Positions 26,592 to 35,912 are shown, counted from the stretch's first letter. The stretch: 64,000 nt of DNA from Eggerthella lenta DSM 2243 (GCF_000024265.1 NC_013204.1:620001-684000), one strand, 5' to 3'. Numbers and translations are program-made. The notes: generated by a model not told the origin, from the letters alone.

Positions 26592-27496
26592 TGGAACTCC
26601 AGTGGCCTTTGATTTTGTTCACCACGCTGGTTGCGTGGAGCGCGGGGCTGTTCGGGACGCAGGCGCTGATGGCGGTGTTCGGCGTCGGGAAGAAGGCGCA
26701 GGTGCCGGCGTGGGTTGCGTCGGCCGTCTTGCTGGCGGCCGGCGGGATCGCGGTGTTCTTCCACCTTGAGCACTGGGAGCGGATCTTCAACGGGTTCGGG
26801 CATTTGACGAGCGGGATCACGCAGGAGCTGATCGCGATCGTGGTGCTTGCCGTGGCCGCCGTGGCCTACCTCGTGCTCATGCGCAAGTCCGACGACGGCG
26901 CGAGCGTGCCGAAGTGGCTGGCGTGGCTGTCCGTCGCCTTGTCGGTCGTGCTGGTCGCCGTCATGGCGCACTCGTACACGATGGCCGCCCGCCCCGCTTG
27001 GGACTCGGCCCTCTGGATCCTCTACGTCCTCGGCAACGCCTGCGTGTTGGGCCCCGCGACGTTCGCCCTCCTCTCCACCTTGGCTGCAGGGGGACCCGCA
27101 GGTCAGCCCGCCGAGCGCGCAGCCGGCGCCGGGGCCCCCGCGGGTCTCGCGGCCCTCGCCGGCGCCGCCATCAACGCCCTCGCAACCCTCGCCTTCGCCG
27201 CCTTCCTCCAGCTCTCCGCCGGCTCCTTCGCCGACGTCGGCCTCTACTTCGACCCGACGCACCCCACGAAGGCCATGGCCGACGCCGCCGCGACGGTCGC
27301 CTCCCAGGCCCCGCTCCTGTGGCTGGGAGCGGTCGCCGTCGGCGCGATCGTGCCGCTGGCCGCCGCGTTCATGGGCAGGCGCACCGGCAACTGGAGGCTC
27401 TGGGCCCCGGCCGCCATAATCGCCGCCCTCGTCGGAGCCGTCTGCATGCGCGTCGTCTTCTACAACCTGGGGCTCTCGGTCTTCATGTTCTACTAG
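26591..27496 (+). CDS. C2: DmsC/NrfD-like membrane anchor subunit
   Basis: 301 residues, about eight membrane segments, almost the same as the C1 anchor except for a few positions (PAWVASAV instead of PAWVCSAV, and SVALSVVLV). Probable menaquinol oxidase subunit. The start overlaps the ferredoxin stop by one base, implying translational coupling. The 3' region has the GC hairpin and the loop-conserved hairpin but no parS-like site. Confidence 0.9.
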   Translation: MELQWPLILFTTLVAWSAGLFGTQALMAVFGVGKKAQVPAWVASAVLLAAGGIAVFFHLEHWERIFNGFGHLTSGITQELIAIVVLAVAAVAYLVLMRKSDDGASVPKWLAWLSVALSVVLVAVMAHSYTMAARPAWDSALWILYVLGNACVLGPATFALLSTLAAGGPAGQPAERAAGAGAPAGLAALAGAAINALATLAFAAFLQLSAGSFADVGLYFDPTHPTKAMADAAATVASQAPLLWLGAVAVGAIVPLAAAFMGRRTGNWRLWAPAAIIAALVGAVCMRVVFYNLGLSVFMFY

Positions 27497-27571
27497 CGCG
27501 TCCCCCGGGTCGCGCCTGCGGAGGCCCCTCCAACGAAGCAAGTCCCTCCGCAGGCGCACAGGGCGGCCCCG

Positions 27572-27638
27572 GCCCTCCTCGAGCGCGATTCGTCTCCCCA
27601 TACCCCCTTGCAAACGACGGATCGCTCTCGAGGAGGGC
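27572..27638. repeat. Hairpin element with conserved CCCCCTTGCAAA loop, copy 2
   Basis: The arms 27572-27594 and 27616-27638 pair over 23 bases with two exceptions. The 21-base loop TCCCCATACCCCCTTGCAAAC minus its last base matches the other copies. It lies only 5 bp from the inverted-repeat promoter of the next gene. Confidence 0.65.
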
Positions 27639-27643
27639 TTTGC

Positions 27644-27737
27644 CAATGCTTTCATTAACGATAGATTTGAATTTTGACAATCCTCGATAGCCGTTCTATA
27701 CTATCGAAATAAAAATCTATCGTTAATGAAAGCATTG
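27644..27737. promoter_or_regulatory. Promoter enclosed by a 25-bp perfect inverted repeat
   Basis: The arms 27644-27668 and 27713-27737 are exact reverse complements (left begins CAATGCTTTCATTAACG). The 44-bp interior holds TTGACA (27674-27679), a 17-bp spacer and TATACT (27697-27702), a near-consensus sigma-70 promoter pointing at the kinase gene 4 bp beyond the right arm. A smaller CGATAG/CTATCG pair overlaps the -10. It is either an invertible promoter or an autoregulatory operator pair. Confidence 0.75.
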
Positions 27738-27741
27738 ACAC

Positions 27742-28623
27742 ATGGAACTGATCGATTTCTCCCTCTATGAGCGCGGCTGGATAAACTACGGAGGCTCGGA
27801 GCGCAAGGAATCCATCCTTGTTCCCAACGGCGACGGAACCTTCAGTGACTACATGCTCAAATTTCGCAAACGCACGCCTTTCGGCATGAGGTACAACCAC
27901 GTTTCCGAATACCTCGGCTCGCATATCTTCGAGCTGCTTGGATTCGATGCCCAAAAGACCTTCCTCGGCACATTCGAGGGCGAGGACGTGGTTGCCTGCA
28001 AGAGCTTCGTAGGCGCGGGCGAACAGTTCGTCCCGTTCAACGATGTGGGCGAGAGCACGCTCGACCAGGATAAGGAACGGTATCAATACGAATACGCGGA
28101 CATCATGCAGATGCTTCGCGACAATTCGAAGCTCGTCGATGTATCGGGGACGATCGCAATGTTCTGGGAGATGTTCGTTGTCGATGCGCTCCTCGGAAAT
28201 TTCGACCGGCATGGAGCCAACTGGGGATTCGTCAAGCGGAACGGAGCTTATTCGCTCGCGCCGACCTTCGATAACGGCTCGTGCCTGTTCCCCGCGCTTG
28301 TCGACGAGGACGAGATGGAGCGCGTCATGGAATCGGAAGACGAGACGGCGAAGCGCGTATACGGGTTCCCCACTTCTCAAATCCGGTTGCGCGGGCGGAA
28401 AAGCTCGTACTACGACGTCGTGTCCAGCTTGGAATTCGACGAGTGTAATCGAGCCCTGCGAGAGGTCATGGAGCGTATGGATTTGGAAGCGGCTCATCAG
28501 CTCGTGCGATCCGTTCCGAACATAAGCGATCGGCGCAAGGAGTTTTACTGCCATATGCTCGATGCGCGCTATCGGGTCATTCTGGAAGCCCCCTATTCGG
28601 ACCTGGTGAGGAGGGGCGCATGA
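27742..28623 (+). CDS. HipA-type (HipT/CtkA-like) serine/threonine kinase
   Basis: 293 residues. It lacks the HipA N-terminal subdomain but has the kinase core: a Gly/Ser loop (YGGSERKES, about residues 16-24), a lysine in YMLKF (K40), the catalytic loop GNFDRHGANWG (D155) and the metal-binding PTFDNGS (D177). These match HipA-family kinases, whose targets include aminoacyl-tRNA synthetases and whose action slows growth. The short core-only form resembles HipT of the three-part HipBST systems or CtkA. It overlaps the next gene by 4 bp (ATGA). The promoter lies inside a 25-bp inverted repeat. It is not related to the respiratory operons on each side and looks inserted. Confidence 0.82.
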   Translation: MELIDFSLYERGWINYGGSERKESILVPNGDGTFSDYMLKFRKRTPFGMRYNHVSEYLGSHIFELLGFDAQKTFLGTFEGEDVVACKSFVGAGEQFVPFNDVGESTLDQDKERYQYEYADIMQMLRDNSKLVDVSGTIAMFWEMFVVDALLGNFDRHGANWGFVKRNGAYSLAPTFDNGSCLFPALVDEDEMERVMESEDETAKRVYGFPTSQIRLRGRKSSYYDVVSSLEFDECNRALREVMERMDLEAAHQLVRSVPNISDRRKEFYCHMLDARYRVILEAPYSDLVRRGA

Positions 28624-29411
28624 GGGAATCGACGACTACGGGGATGATCAGCCTCGATGGTCCCGGGGGCCTGGTATACGAGGTGGGGGCGATCACGTAC
28701 CTGGTGCGCGAGGACGAGTCGTTTCGCTATACGTTCGTTCCGAATTGGCCGGTGATCGATTTGCTCGAGCCCCCGCTTTTCCAGGGGGTGCCGGGGTACG
28801 ACCTGTCGTTGCGCAAGACGGAATACGTGCGCGAGAACGTCACCCCGACGTTCGTGAGCGAGCGGGCGCCGTCCGAGAGCCGCGAGGGCTTGTGGCAGCT
28901 CCTCGATGCATGCGGCATGGAGTACCTCGACAAGATCGAATGGCTCATCAGGACGGATACGCGCTACATAGGAGATGGCTTGTACGTTCGGCCATTTGAA
29001 GAACGCGAGGTCGGTGCCGATGTCGACGTGGCCGACGCGATCGCGGGCGCCGCGAACTCCGAGCAGGCTGCAAGAGCGGTGCTTTCGGCGCTGTGCCGAG
29101 GCGATGCCCTCTTTCTGAACGGCGAGCCTATTGCCGACAGCGAGCGCAAGGTGCTGCACGACGTCCTTCTATCCATGTACGAGAAGGCGTATCGCGCGCG
29201 CGAGGAGAAGCGCATCTCGGGCGTGCGCGCGGCTGCCGAGCGGGGCGCGTACAAGGGCCGCAAGCGCAAGCCGATGGACGAACTTGTGCTGCGTGAGGTG
29301 GTTTCGAGCTATGAAGCGCGCGAGCTGGATGCCGAAGAGGCGGCGGCTCGGCTCGGCGTGAGCGTCTCGACGTTTTTCCGGAGACTGAAAGAGCTTCGGT
29401 TGCAAGGGTAA
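28620..29411 (+). CDS. Putative antitoxin: HipA N-subdomain (HipS-like) fused to a resolvase-type helix-turn-helix
   Basis: 263 residues. Residues about 10-128 resemble the small N-terminal subdomain of HipA (VTPTFVSERAPSESREGL, then a LLDACG and RTDTRYIGDG segment), which in split systems is the separate protein HipS. The C-terminus (about 185-263) looks like the end of a serine recombinase: AREEKRISGVRAAAERGAYK, GRKRKP, then a helix-turn-helix EEAAARLGVSVSTFFRRLKE. No recombinase catalytic domain (no YSRVST-type N-terminus) is present. It probably neutralises the kinase and binds the inverted-repeat promoter. Gene order kinase-then-antitoxin is the reverse of HipBST. Confidence 0.65.
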   Translation: MRESTTTGMISLDGPGGLVYEVGAITYLVREDESFRYTFVPNWPVIDLLEPPLFQGVPGYDLSLRKTEYVRENVTPTFVSERAPSESREGLWQLLDACGMEYLDKIEWLIRTDTRYIGDGLYVRPFEEREVGADVDVADAIAGAANSEQAARAVLSALCRGDALFLNGEPIADSERKVLHDVLLSMYEKAYRAREEKRISGVRAAAERGAYKGRKRKPMDELVLREVVSSYEARELDAEEAAARLGVSVSTFFRRLKELRLQG

Positions 29412-29427
29412 TGGCTGTGCAGCATGC

Positions 29428-30987
29428 TCATGCCTTCTTCTGCTCGTCGATGGTCTGCTCGACCAGATTGAGGATCTCCTGCTGGTTGTGGACGTCCATC
29501 TTCGCATAGATGTTGCGAAGGTGGGTCTTCGCGGTGGACTGCGTGATGACGAGCGTGTCCGCGATATGCTGCGCGGTGCGGCCGCGTGCCAGCAATACGA
29601 GGATCTCCTCCTCGCGCCCCGTCAGCTGGTACTGGTCGGTGAGCGCATGGCACGCGTTCTGCAGCTTGTTCGCGTGGGGAAGCGCATCGTGAACGTCGGG
29701 TGCGTCAGGGCCGGGCCATTGACCGCGGATTGGCGTGTGGTAGTCGGTGATGCTTCCCGAAAGCGACGTGATGGCTCCGCAGGCGAACAATACGACAAGC
29801 GCGATGACCGAGCTGGACACGAATACGTCGGGCGACATATGCTCCAATAGAAGAGAGCTCGCCGCTTTGCCCGCGGTGAACGAGAGGAACGCGACGCACC
29901 AGGGCATCAGGTAGGGTCGTTTGCTTTCGATGAGGAAGGGGGCCAGCATGATAAAGAGGAACACCAGCTTCTGCGTGATGTTCAGCAAGACGAGGTAGAG
30001 GAATATCCACGTCTCGTTCACGAAGGACGACAGCCACAAGGCAAGAAGCACGGTGGGTATGAGGAACACCTTGTACAGCTCGAGGCTCCGCCTGTTCCAG
30101 AAGTACTGGACGAGCACGAGGATGGCCGCTCCGCCGCATGCGGTGCCCACGGCCGTGCCCAGCTGGATGATGAGCGATACCGTCCCGCCGTCTTGCAGGG
30201 GAATCCATTGGTAGTGGATATGTCCGAACACCACGGCATAGCAAGCCAGCGACAGCATCATCGTCACGACGAATACTCGTCGACCGCGAGGAGCCTGGTC
30301 CGAGGGGACGATGAGGGATCGATCGGGGCAGCCGATTCCCGCCACCATGCTCCGCTCCGGGCTCGCGCAGGCATCCTCGCTCGGGATGTCGTCGCGATCC
30401 GCACGCGGCGCGCGCGAACGGGCGTATTCCCTGAAATAGCAGAGCAGCACCATCGACACGATGGGGAGCAGCGATACCGTGCCGTAAGCGGCATCCACCT
30501 TCAGAAACGCGATGAGGCTGTTCATTGCCGCAACGACGATCGTTCCCAGGCCCAGCACGGCGGCGCAGGCGCGCGCCCCGTAGGGAAAGAGCGCTTTCAT
30601 CCAGAGAAACAGGATGACGCCCTCTCCAAGCCCGAATACGATGCGCGCGATGGAGGATACGATGGGGTTGTCCTCCCATACGCTTTGCTGCAAGACGACG
30701 AACATGGAAGCCGACATCAACGCTCCTGCGCCGATGACGATCGCGGCGGGAACGTGGGTGGGCGCGTCCAGCTTGCGATACGCAAGAGCCAGCATGATCA
30801 GGAGAAGGAACGATACGAGCGACGCGACGGCGTGGTAGTCGCCGCTGATATTGACGGTTCTGATCGTCGAGAGGCGGTCGCCTTCGATGGCGAGCAGCGC
30901 GCATCCGAAGCCGATCGAAGCGATCGCGATTCCCGGCACCTCGCGAATCGCCAGCGCAAGCGGCGACGATCCTCGTTCGTCTGTCAT
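29428..30987 (-). CDS. Membrane-bound LuxR-family regulator, divergent from operon C3
   Basis: 519 residues with many hydrophobic segments and a C-terminal LuxR helix-turn-helix (LTGREEEILVLLARGRTAQH, then STAKTHLRNIYAKMDVHNQQ). Start ATG 30987 follows a G-rich stretch. The hydrophilic loop near residues 190-225 is longer than in its paralogues. Its 3' end comes within 17 bp of the antitoxin gene. The divergent layout and the TACCAC-N5-GTGGTA dyad between it and C3 suggest that C3 is its target. Confidence 0.9.
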   Translation of the reverse strand: MTDERGSSPLALAIREVPGIAIASIGFGCALLAIEGDRLSTIRTVNISGDYHAVASLVSFLLLIMLALAYRKLDAPTHVPAAIVIGAGALMSASMFVVLQQSVWEDNPIVSSIARIVFGLGEGVILFLWMKALFPYGARACAAVLGLGTIVVAAMNSLIAFLKVDAAYGTVSLLPIVSMVLLCYFREYARSRAPRADRDDIPSEDACASPERSMVAGIGCPDRSLIVPSDQAPRGRRVFVVTMMLSLACYAVVFGHIHYQWIPLQDGGTVSLIIQLGTAVGTACGGAAILVLVQYFWNRRSLELYKVFLIPTVLLALWLSSFVNETWIFLYLVLLNITQKLVFLFIMLAPFLIESKRPYLMPWCVAFLSFTAGKAASSLLLEHMSPDVFVSSSVIALVVLFACGAITSLSGSITDYHTPIRGQWPGPDAPDVHDALPHANKLQNACHALTDQYQLTGREEEILVLLARGRTAQHIADTLVITQSTAKTHLRNIYAKMDVHNQQEILNLVEQTIDEQKKA

Positions 30988-31090
30988 GCGGACCCCCTTT
31001 TACTCACATCCCCATGGCGATAAGGCTCGTTCGAGCATTGTCGTCAGTATAGCAATTCGCCGATACCGCGGCGGCGGGCGGATGGCGAAA

Positions 31091-31107
31091 TACCACTCTC
31101 GGTGGTA
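31091..31107. promoter_or_regulatory. 17-bp dyad TACCAC-N5-GTGGTA upstream of operon C3
   Basis: Perfect 6-base arms with a 5-base spacer, 166 bp before the C3 start and 103 bp before the divergent LuxR start. The same 6-N5-6 geometry with different bases precedes the flavoprotein genes at 50332, 55386 and 60742. Confidence 0.6.
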
Positions 31108-31273
31108 GGTCTTTCATGAGCTCGATAGTAGGGTTTCTGACCTGGTTGAACAGAGTTCGCATCAGCGGTGGGGTGCTCAACTCGCGCTCGATCTGCATCA
31201 TGGTTCGCACGGACGCTTGGTCCGGCCCGCTCGTTGGAGTGCGGGTGAAAAGGGAACCGGCAGAGGAGGAGCT

Positions 31274-34132
31274 ATGGCGAACACCACGCAAAGGCGGTCG
31301 TTCGGCACCATGAGCCGTCGCAGCTTCATGAGGCTCGCAGGGGTGACGAGCGCTGCGCTTGCGCTGACGTCGGCAACGGCGCCGGCGGCGCTTGCCGAAG
31401 AGCACGACAGCGGAACGGTTGCGTCGTCGGACGGCGTGCAGCGTATTCGCACGATGTGCCGCGGGTGCGGCAAGATGGAATGCGGCGTGTGGGTGACGGT
31501 GGAGAACGGCCGCGCCATCAAGATCGAGGGGGACGAGAGCTCGTTCGCGTCGTCGGGGAACAGCTGCAGCAAGTCGCAGGCTTCGCTGCAGGCGTGCTAC
31601 CATCCCGATCGGCTCGCGTATCCCATGAAACGCACGAATCCCAAGGGCGACGACGATCCGGGTTGGGTGCGCATCAGCTGGGACGAGGCTCTCGCCGAAG
31701 CCGGCACGAAGCTCAACGAGATCAAGGAGCAGCGCGGCGGGAACTCCATGTTCTCGATGTGCGGCACCAGCCGCATCTACTGCATGGCGAGCGCGCTCGG
31801 CATGCAGGGCATTCTGAACACGGCGAACACCCATCAGGCGTACCAGATTTGCAAGGGTCCCCGCCATGTGGCCACCGGTATGGTGTCGGCTCGTGCGTAC
31901 AGCTGGATGGCCACGGTCGACCGGCCGAGCGTGTTCGTGCAATGGGGCGGCGCTTCGGAGCTGTCCAACTACGATGACTCGTGTCGCACGACGGTCGATG
32001 CTGCGGTCAAGGCGGACAAGCACATCATCGTCGATCCGCGTCAGACGAACCTCGGCAAAGAAGCCGACATATGGAATCCGCTGCGTCCCGGCACCGACGG
32101 CGCGGTGGGGCTCGGCTGGCTCAACGTGATCATGGAGAACAACCTGTACGACGAGCTTTGGGTGAAGCGGTGGACGAACGGCCCGTTCCTCGTGTGCGAG
32201 GATATCGAGCCTTCCGGTTGGCAGCAGATGGGTGCCGGCGGTCCAGAAGAAATCAAAACGCGCCTGCTCAAGGAATCCGATGTGCAGGAAGACGGCAGTC
32301 CGAAACGGTTCATGGTCTACGATCAGTTGAACCAGCGGCTTACGTATTTCGATGCGGATACGGGATACTGGGAGGGCGAGCAGCCGCGTACGCTGACGGG
32401 GAAGGAGGCGCGGCAAAAGCACCTCGCACCCGGCGTGACGCAAGGTTGGGTGCCCGATCCTACCGGGTTCGATCCGGAGATCGATCCTCAGATATTCGGG
32501 CAGGTGGAAGTCACCCTGAAAGACGCTTCGACCTCGGTCTGCAAAACGGTGTGGCAAACGTTCTCGGACTACGTAGCCGATTTCACGCCCGAGAAAGTGG
32601 AGGAGATCACCAGCGTTTCGGCTGATGCTTTGCGCGAGGCGGCCATCACCTATGCGACGCCTATCGATCCATCGACCGGATACGGCAACGGCGGCATCCA
32701 GTACATGCTGGCCATCGAGCATGCGTGCAACTCGGTCCAGAACAGCCGTATCTGCGATCTCATCGTGGGGATCACGGGGAACTTCGACACCCCCGGCGGC
32801 AATCGCGGCGCAACGGCCGCGACTTTCGACGAAGAGTTCGCCATGATGGGCAGCGGTCTGCCCATGGCGTCGGCTGACTTGTGGGACAAGGTGCTGGGCG
32901 TGGAGGACATTCCTTTGCTCAAGCATCACGGCATCTGGGCCGATTCGACGGCCATTTGGGATGCGTGCAACAACGAAGGGGCGCCGTACCCGTTGTACGG
33001 CGGCGTCTGCCAGTCGGGCGATGTGATGAACATGTCCAACGCTCTTTGGGGTTGGGAAGGCTTGAAGAAGCTGGACTTCCTGCTGGACATCGACCTGTGG
33101 CATACGCCCACGTCGCAGCTGGCGGATATCCTGCTGCCTGCGCGCCATTGGCTCGAGGTGGATTGCCCTCGCCGCTCCCAAGGGTCTGGCGGCATGGAGG
33201 GAAGCCATTGCAAGTGCGTGGAGCCGCTCGGCGAGAGCTGGTTCGACGTGGACATCATCATCCAGCTGTGCAAGGCCATGGGCATTCCCTGGAGCGCCGA
33301 CCCCGACGATCCGTGGCCGGACTCCATCAAGGAGCTTGATGCGGCATGCGAGCCGATGGGTCTTACCTGGGAGGAGTGGAAGCAGGAGTTTCAGAAGACC
33401 GGTTTCCGCGACTGCAAGAAGGAATACCCCGACGACTGGGGCACTTACCGACGCTACGAAACGGGCCACTGCCGCTCCGATGGCAAGCCGGGCTTGCAGA
33501 CGCCCACGCTCAAGCAGGAGATATGGTCGACCATCATCGAGACGTACCATCCTGACGGCCGGTACAACCTTCCCACGTATTCCGAGCCCCCGGAGAGTCC
33601 CGTTGCGCAGCCTGAGCGGGCTCAGGAGTACCCCTACATCATGACGACGGGCCGTCGCATTCCCGTGTACTTCCACTCCGAGCACCGGCAGCTGCCGTGG
33701 TGCCGCGAGCTGTGGCCGGTGCCGCGCGTAGAGATCAACCCGAAGGATGCGCTTGAGCTCGGCATAGAGCAGGGCGATTGGGTGTGGATCGAGACAGAGC
33801 GCGGCAAGGTGCGACAAGTGGCGGATCTCTATCACGGCATCCGCCCGGGGACCATCAACTGCGAGCATCAGTGGTGGCTGCCCGAGTTCCACGGCGCGAC
33901 GAAGGGTTTCGACCTCATCAGCATCAACTGCCTGGTGAACAAGGACATGCGCGATCCTCTGTGCGGATCTTCGTACGCGCGCGCTTACAACGTGAAGGTG
34001 TACAAAGCCACGCCCGAGAACTCGCCGTTCGGCAATCCCGTGCCGTGCGACGTCGACGGGACCGAGATGATCACGTCGCCCGATGACCCGCGTTTGAAGG
34101 AATGGCTGCCGAACTACGAGGGGAGGGACTAG
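31274..34132 (+). CDS. C3: Tat-exported molybdopterin oxidoreductase, catechol-dehydroxylase type
   Basis: 952 residues. Tat signal with MSRRSFMRLAG, then C62, C65, C70 and C98 for the 4Fe-4S cluster, and the likely metal ligand C193 in YQICKGPRHV. It contains STGYGNGGIQYMLAIEHACN, shared closely with C5, and the usual VYFHSEHRQLPWCRELWP block near the end. ATG 31274 follows GAGGAGGAG; an upstream in-frame start at 31217 would bury the Tat motif. It probably acts as a reductive dehydroxylase outside the membrane; the substrate is unknown. It looks most like C5 among the paralogues. Confidence 0.9.
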   Translation: MANTTQRRSFGTMSRRSFMRLAGVTSAALALTSATAPAALAEEHDSGTVASSDGVQRIRTMCRGCGKMECGVWVTVENGRAIKIEGDESSFASSGNSCSKSQASLQACYHPDRLAYPMKRTNPKGDDDPGWVRISWDEALAEAGTKLNEIKEQRGGNSMFSMCGTSRIYCMASALGMQGILNTANTHQAYQICKGPRHVATGMVSARAYSWMATVDRPSVFVQWGGASELSNYDDSCRTTVDAAVKADKHIIVDPRQTNLGKEADIWNPLRPGTDGAVGLGWLNVIMENNLYDELWVKRWTNGPFLVCEDIEPSGWQQMGAGGPEEIKTRLLKESDVQEDGSPKRFMVYDQLNQRLTYFDADTGYWEGEQPRTLTGKEARQKHLAPGVTQGWVPDPTGFDPEIDPQIFGQVEVTLKDASTSVCKTVWQTFSDYVADFTPEKVEEITSVSADALREAAITYATPIDPSTGYGNGGIQYMLAIEHACNSVQNSRICDLIVGITGNFDTPGGNRGATAATFDEEFAMMGSGLPMASADLWDKVLGVEDIPLLKHHGIWADSTAIWDACNNEGAPYPLYGGVCQSGDVMNMSNALWGWEGLKKLDFLLDIDLWHTPTSQLADILLPARHWLEVDCPRRSQGSGGMEGSHCKCVEPLGESWFDVDIIIQLCKAMGIPWSADPDDPWPDSIKELDAACEPMGLTWEEWKQEFQKTGFRDCKKEYPDDWGTYRRYETGHCRSDGKPGLQTPTLKQEIWSTIIETYHPDGRYNLPTYSEPPESPVAQPERAQEYPYIMTTGRRIPVYFHSEHRQLPWCRELWPVPRVEINPKDALELGIEQGDWVWIETERGKVRQVADLYHGIRPGTINCEHQWWLPEFHGATKGFDLISINCLVNKDMRDPLCGSSYARAYNVKVYKATPENSPFGNPVPCDVDGTEMITSPDDPRLKEWLPNYEGRD

Positions 34133-34135
34133 GCT

Positions 34136-34804
34136 ATGACTCAGTATGCGATTGCCACCGATCTCAATCGGTGCGTAGGCTGCCTGGCATGCTCGGTGAC
34201 CTGCAAAGTGGTGAACGACGTTCCTATCGGGTCGTATTGGAACAAGGTGCTGCGCATCGGCCCGAATCCGAAGTTCGAAGGCGCCGAGTTCCCCGATGTG
34301 GAGATGTACTTCCTCACCGTGCAATGCCAGCACTGCGCCGACCCCGAGTGCGTGAAGGTGTGCCCGACCGGTGCCTCGCACAAGCTGGAGGACGGAACCG
34401 TGCAGATCGACAAGTCCAAGTGCATCGGCTGCCAGTTCTGCGCCATGTCGTGCCCGTACGGGGTGCGGTATTTGAACGAGGAGGAGCGCGTGGTGGAGAA
34501 GTGCACCTTGTGCGAGCAGAAGATTGCCCAGGGCGAGCTGCCGCAGTGCGTCACGCAATGTGGCGGCCGTGCGCGCTATTTCGGTGATCTGGAGCAAGGG
34601 ATCGCAGGTTTCGAGGGCCCGGCTCCCATCGATATCGCTTCAAGGAACGTCGACTACGATGCGACCGTCCAGAGTCGCGCGAAGTTGGTCGACGAGATCG
34701 AGTCGTATGCCGAAAGCGATGTGTATCGCCTGCCGAACGTGGGGAACAACCCGAGCTTCGTGTACATCCTGCGCAATCGTACGTGGCAAGGAGGCGGTGA
34801 ATAA
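34136..34804 (+). CDS. C3: four-cluster ferredoxin subunit (DmsB-like)
   Basis: 222 residues with motifs CVGCLACSVTC, CQHCADPECVKVCP, CIGCQFCAMSCP and CTLC-x11-CVTQC. It lies 3 bp after the catalytic gene, and its TAATG overlaps the anchor start by one base. The C-terminal 60 residues are specific to this copy. Confidence 0.92.
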   Translation: MTQYAIATDLNRCVGCLACSVTCKVVNDVPIGSYWNKVLRIGPNPKFEGAEFPDVEMYFLTVQCQHCADPECVKVCPTGASHKLEDGTVQIDKSKCIGCQFCAMSCPYGVRYLNEEERVVEKCTLCEQKIAQGELPQCVTQCGGRARYFGDLEQGIAGFEGPAPIDIASRNVDYDATVQSRAKLVDEIESYAESDVYRLPNVGNNPSFVYILRNRTWQGGGE

Positions 34805-35709
34805 TGGAACTGCAGTGGCCTTTGATTATCTTTACCACCCTGGTTGCCTGGTCGGCGGGGCTGTTCGGGACGCAGGCGCTGATGGCGGTGTTCGGCGTCG
34901 GCAAGAAGGCGCAGGTGCCGGCTTGGGTTTGCTCGGCCGTCTTGCTCGCGGCCGGCGGGATCGCGGTGTTCTTCCACCTGGAGCACTGGGAGCGGATCTT
35001 CAACGGGTTCGGGCACCTGACGAGCGGGATCACGCAGGAGCTGATCGCGATCGTCGTGCTGGCGGTCGTCGCGGTCGCGTATCTCGTGCTCATGCGCAAG
35101 TCCGACGACGGCGCCAGCGTGCCGAAGTGGCTGGCGTGGGTCGCCGTCGCCTTGTCGGTCGTGCTCGTGGCCGTCATGGCGCACAGCTACACGATGGCCG
35201 CCCGCCCCGCCTGGGACTCGGCCCTCTGGATCCTCTACGTCCTCGGCAACGCCTGCGTGTTGGGGCCGGCGACGTTCCTCCTCCTCTCCGCCTTGGCTGC
35301 AGGGGGACCCGGGGACCAGCCCGCCGAGCGCGCAGCCGGCGCCGGGGCCCCCGCGGGTCTCGCGGCCCTCGCCGGCGCCGCCCTCAACGCCCTCGCGGCC
35401 CTCGCCTTCGCCGCCTTCCTCCAGCTCTCCGCCGGCTCCTTCGCCGACGTCGGCCTCTACTTCGACCCGACGCACCCCACCAGGGCCATGGCCGACGCCG
35501 CGGCCACCGTGGGCGCGCAGGCCCCGCTCCTGTGGCTGGGAGTGGTGGCCGTCGGCGCGATCGTCCCCCTGGCCGCCGCCTTCGTGGGCAGGCGCACCGG
35601 CAACTGGAAGCTCTGGGCCCCGGTCGCCATCGCCGCCGCCCTCGTCGGAGCCGTCTGCATGCGCGTCGCCTTCTACAACCTGGGGCTCTCGGTCTTCATG
35701 TTCTACTAG
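34804..35709 (+). CDS. C3: DmsC/NrfD-like membrane anchor subunit
   Basis: 301 residues, nearly identical to the other anchors. Differences cluster in the variable loop (FLLLSALAAGGPGDQPAERA) and a few C-terminal positions (VGAQAPLLWLGVVAV). It is the probable quinol-oxidising subunit of the C3 complex. The start overlaps the ferredoxin stop by one base. Confidence 0.9.
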   Translation: MELQWPLIIFTTLVAWSAGLFGTQALMAVFGVGKKAQVPAWVCSAVLLAAGGIAVFFHLEHWERIFNGFGHLTSGITQELIAIVVLAVVAVAYLVLMRKSDDGASVPKWLAWVAVALSVVLVAVMAHSYTMAARPAWDSALWILYVLGNACVLGPATFLLLSALAAGGPGDQPAERAAGAGAPAGLAALAGAALNALAALAFAAFLQLSAGSFADVGLYFDPTHPTRAMADAAATVGAQAPLLWLGVVAVGAIVPLAAAFVGRRTGNWKLWAPVAIAAALVGAVCMRVAFYNLGLSVFMFY

Positions 35710-35838
35710 CGCATCCCCCGATAGCGCCTGCGGGGGCGCCGCCGACCAGGCGAGCCCCTCCGCAGGCGCACGGGGGCGGGGCGCTACGCCCGCAGGCGCA
35801 CGGGTCGGGGGCCTCCCCTGCGCGCACGACCCTCCCCG

Positions 35839-35906
35839 GCCCTCCAAGAGCGCGGTTCGCCATCCCCACACCCCCTTGCAAACGGCGAACCGCTCTCCCG
35901 GAGGGC
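35839..35906. repeat. Hairpin element with conserved CCCCCTTGCAAA loop, copy 3
   Basis: The arms 35839-35861 and 35884-35906 form a 23-bp stem (GGTTCGCC/GGCGAACC at the base of the loop) around a 22-base loop. The stem sequence differs from copies 1, 2 and 5 in a compensated way. It lies between C3 and the LysR gene. Confidence 0.65.
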
Positions 35907-35912
35907 CCGGAT

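Noticed and set aside
28620-29411. Active serine recombinase
   Set aside because: Only the C-terminal helix-turn-helix end is similar. The catalytic serine domain is missing, so it cannot by itself invert the neighbouring promoter.
31004-34597. 1197-codon open frame on the minus strand
   Set aside because: It is antisense to the C3 operon and exists because GC-rich codons leave few stops. The composition is His/Arg/Val-rich with no motif.
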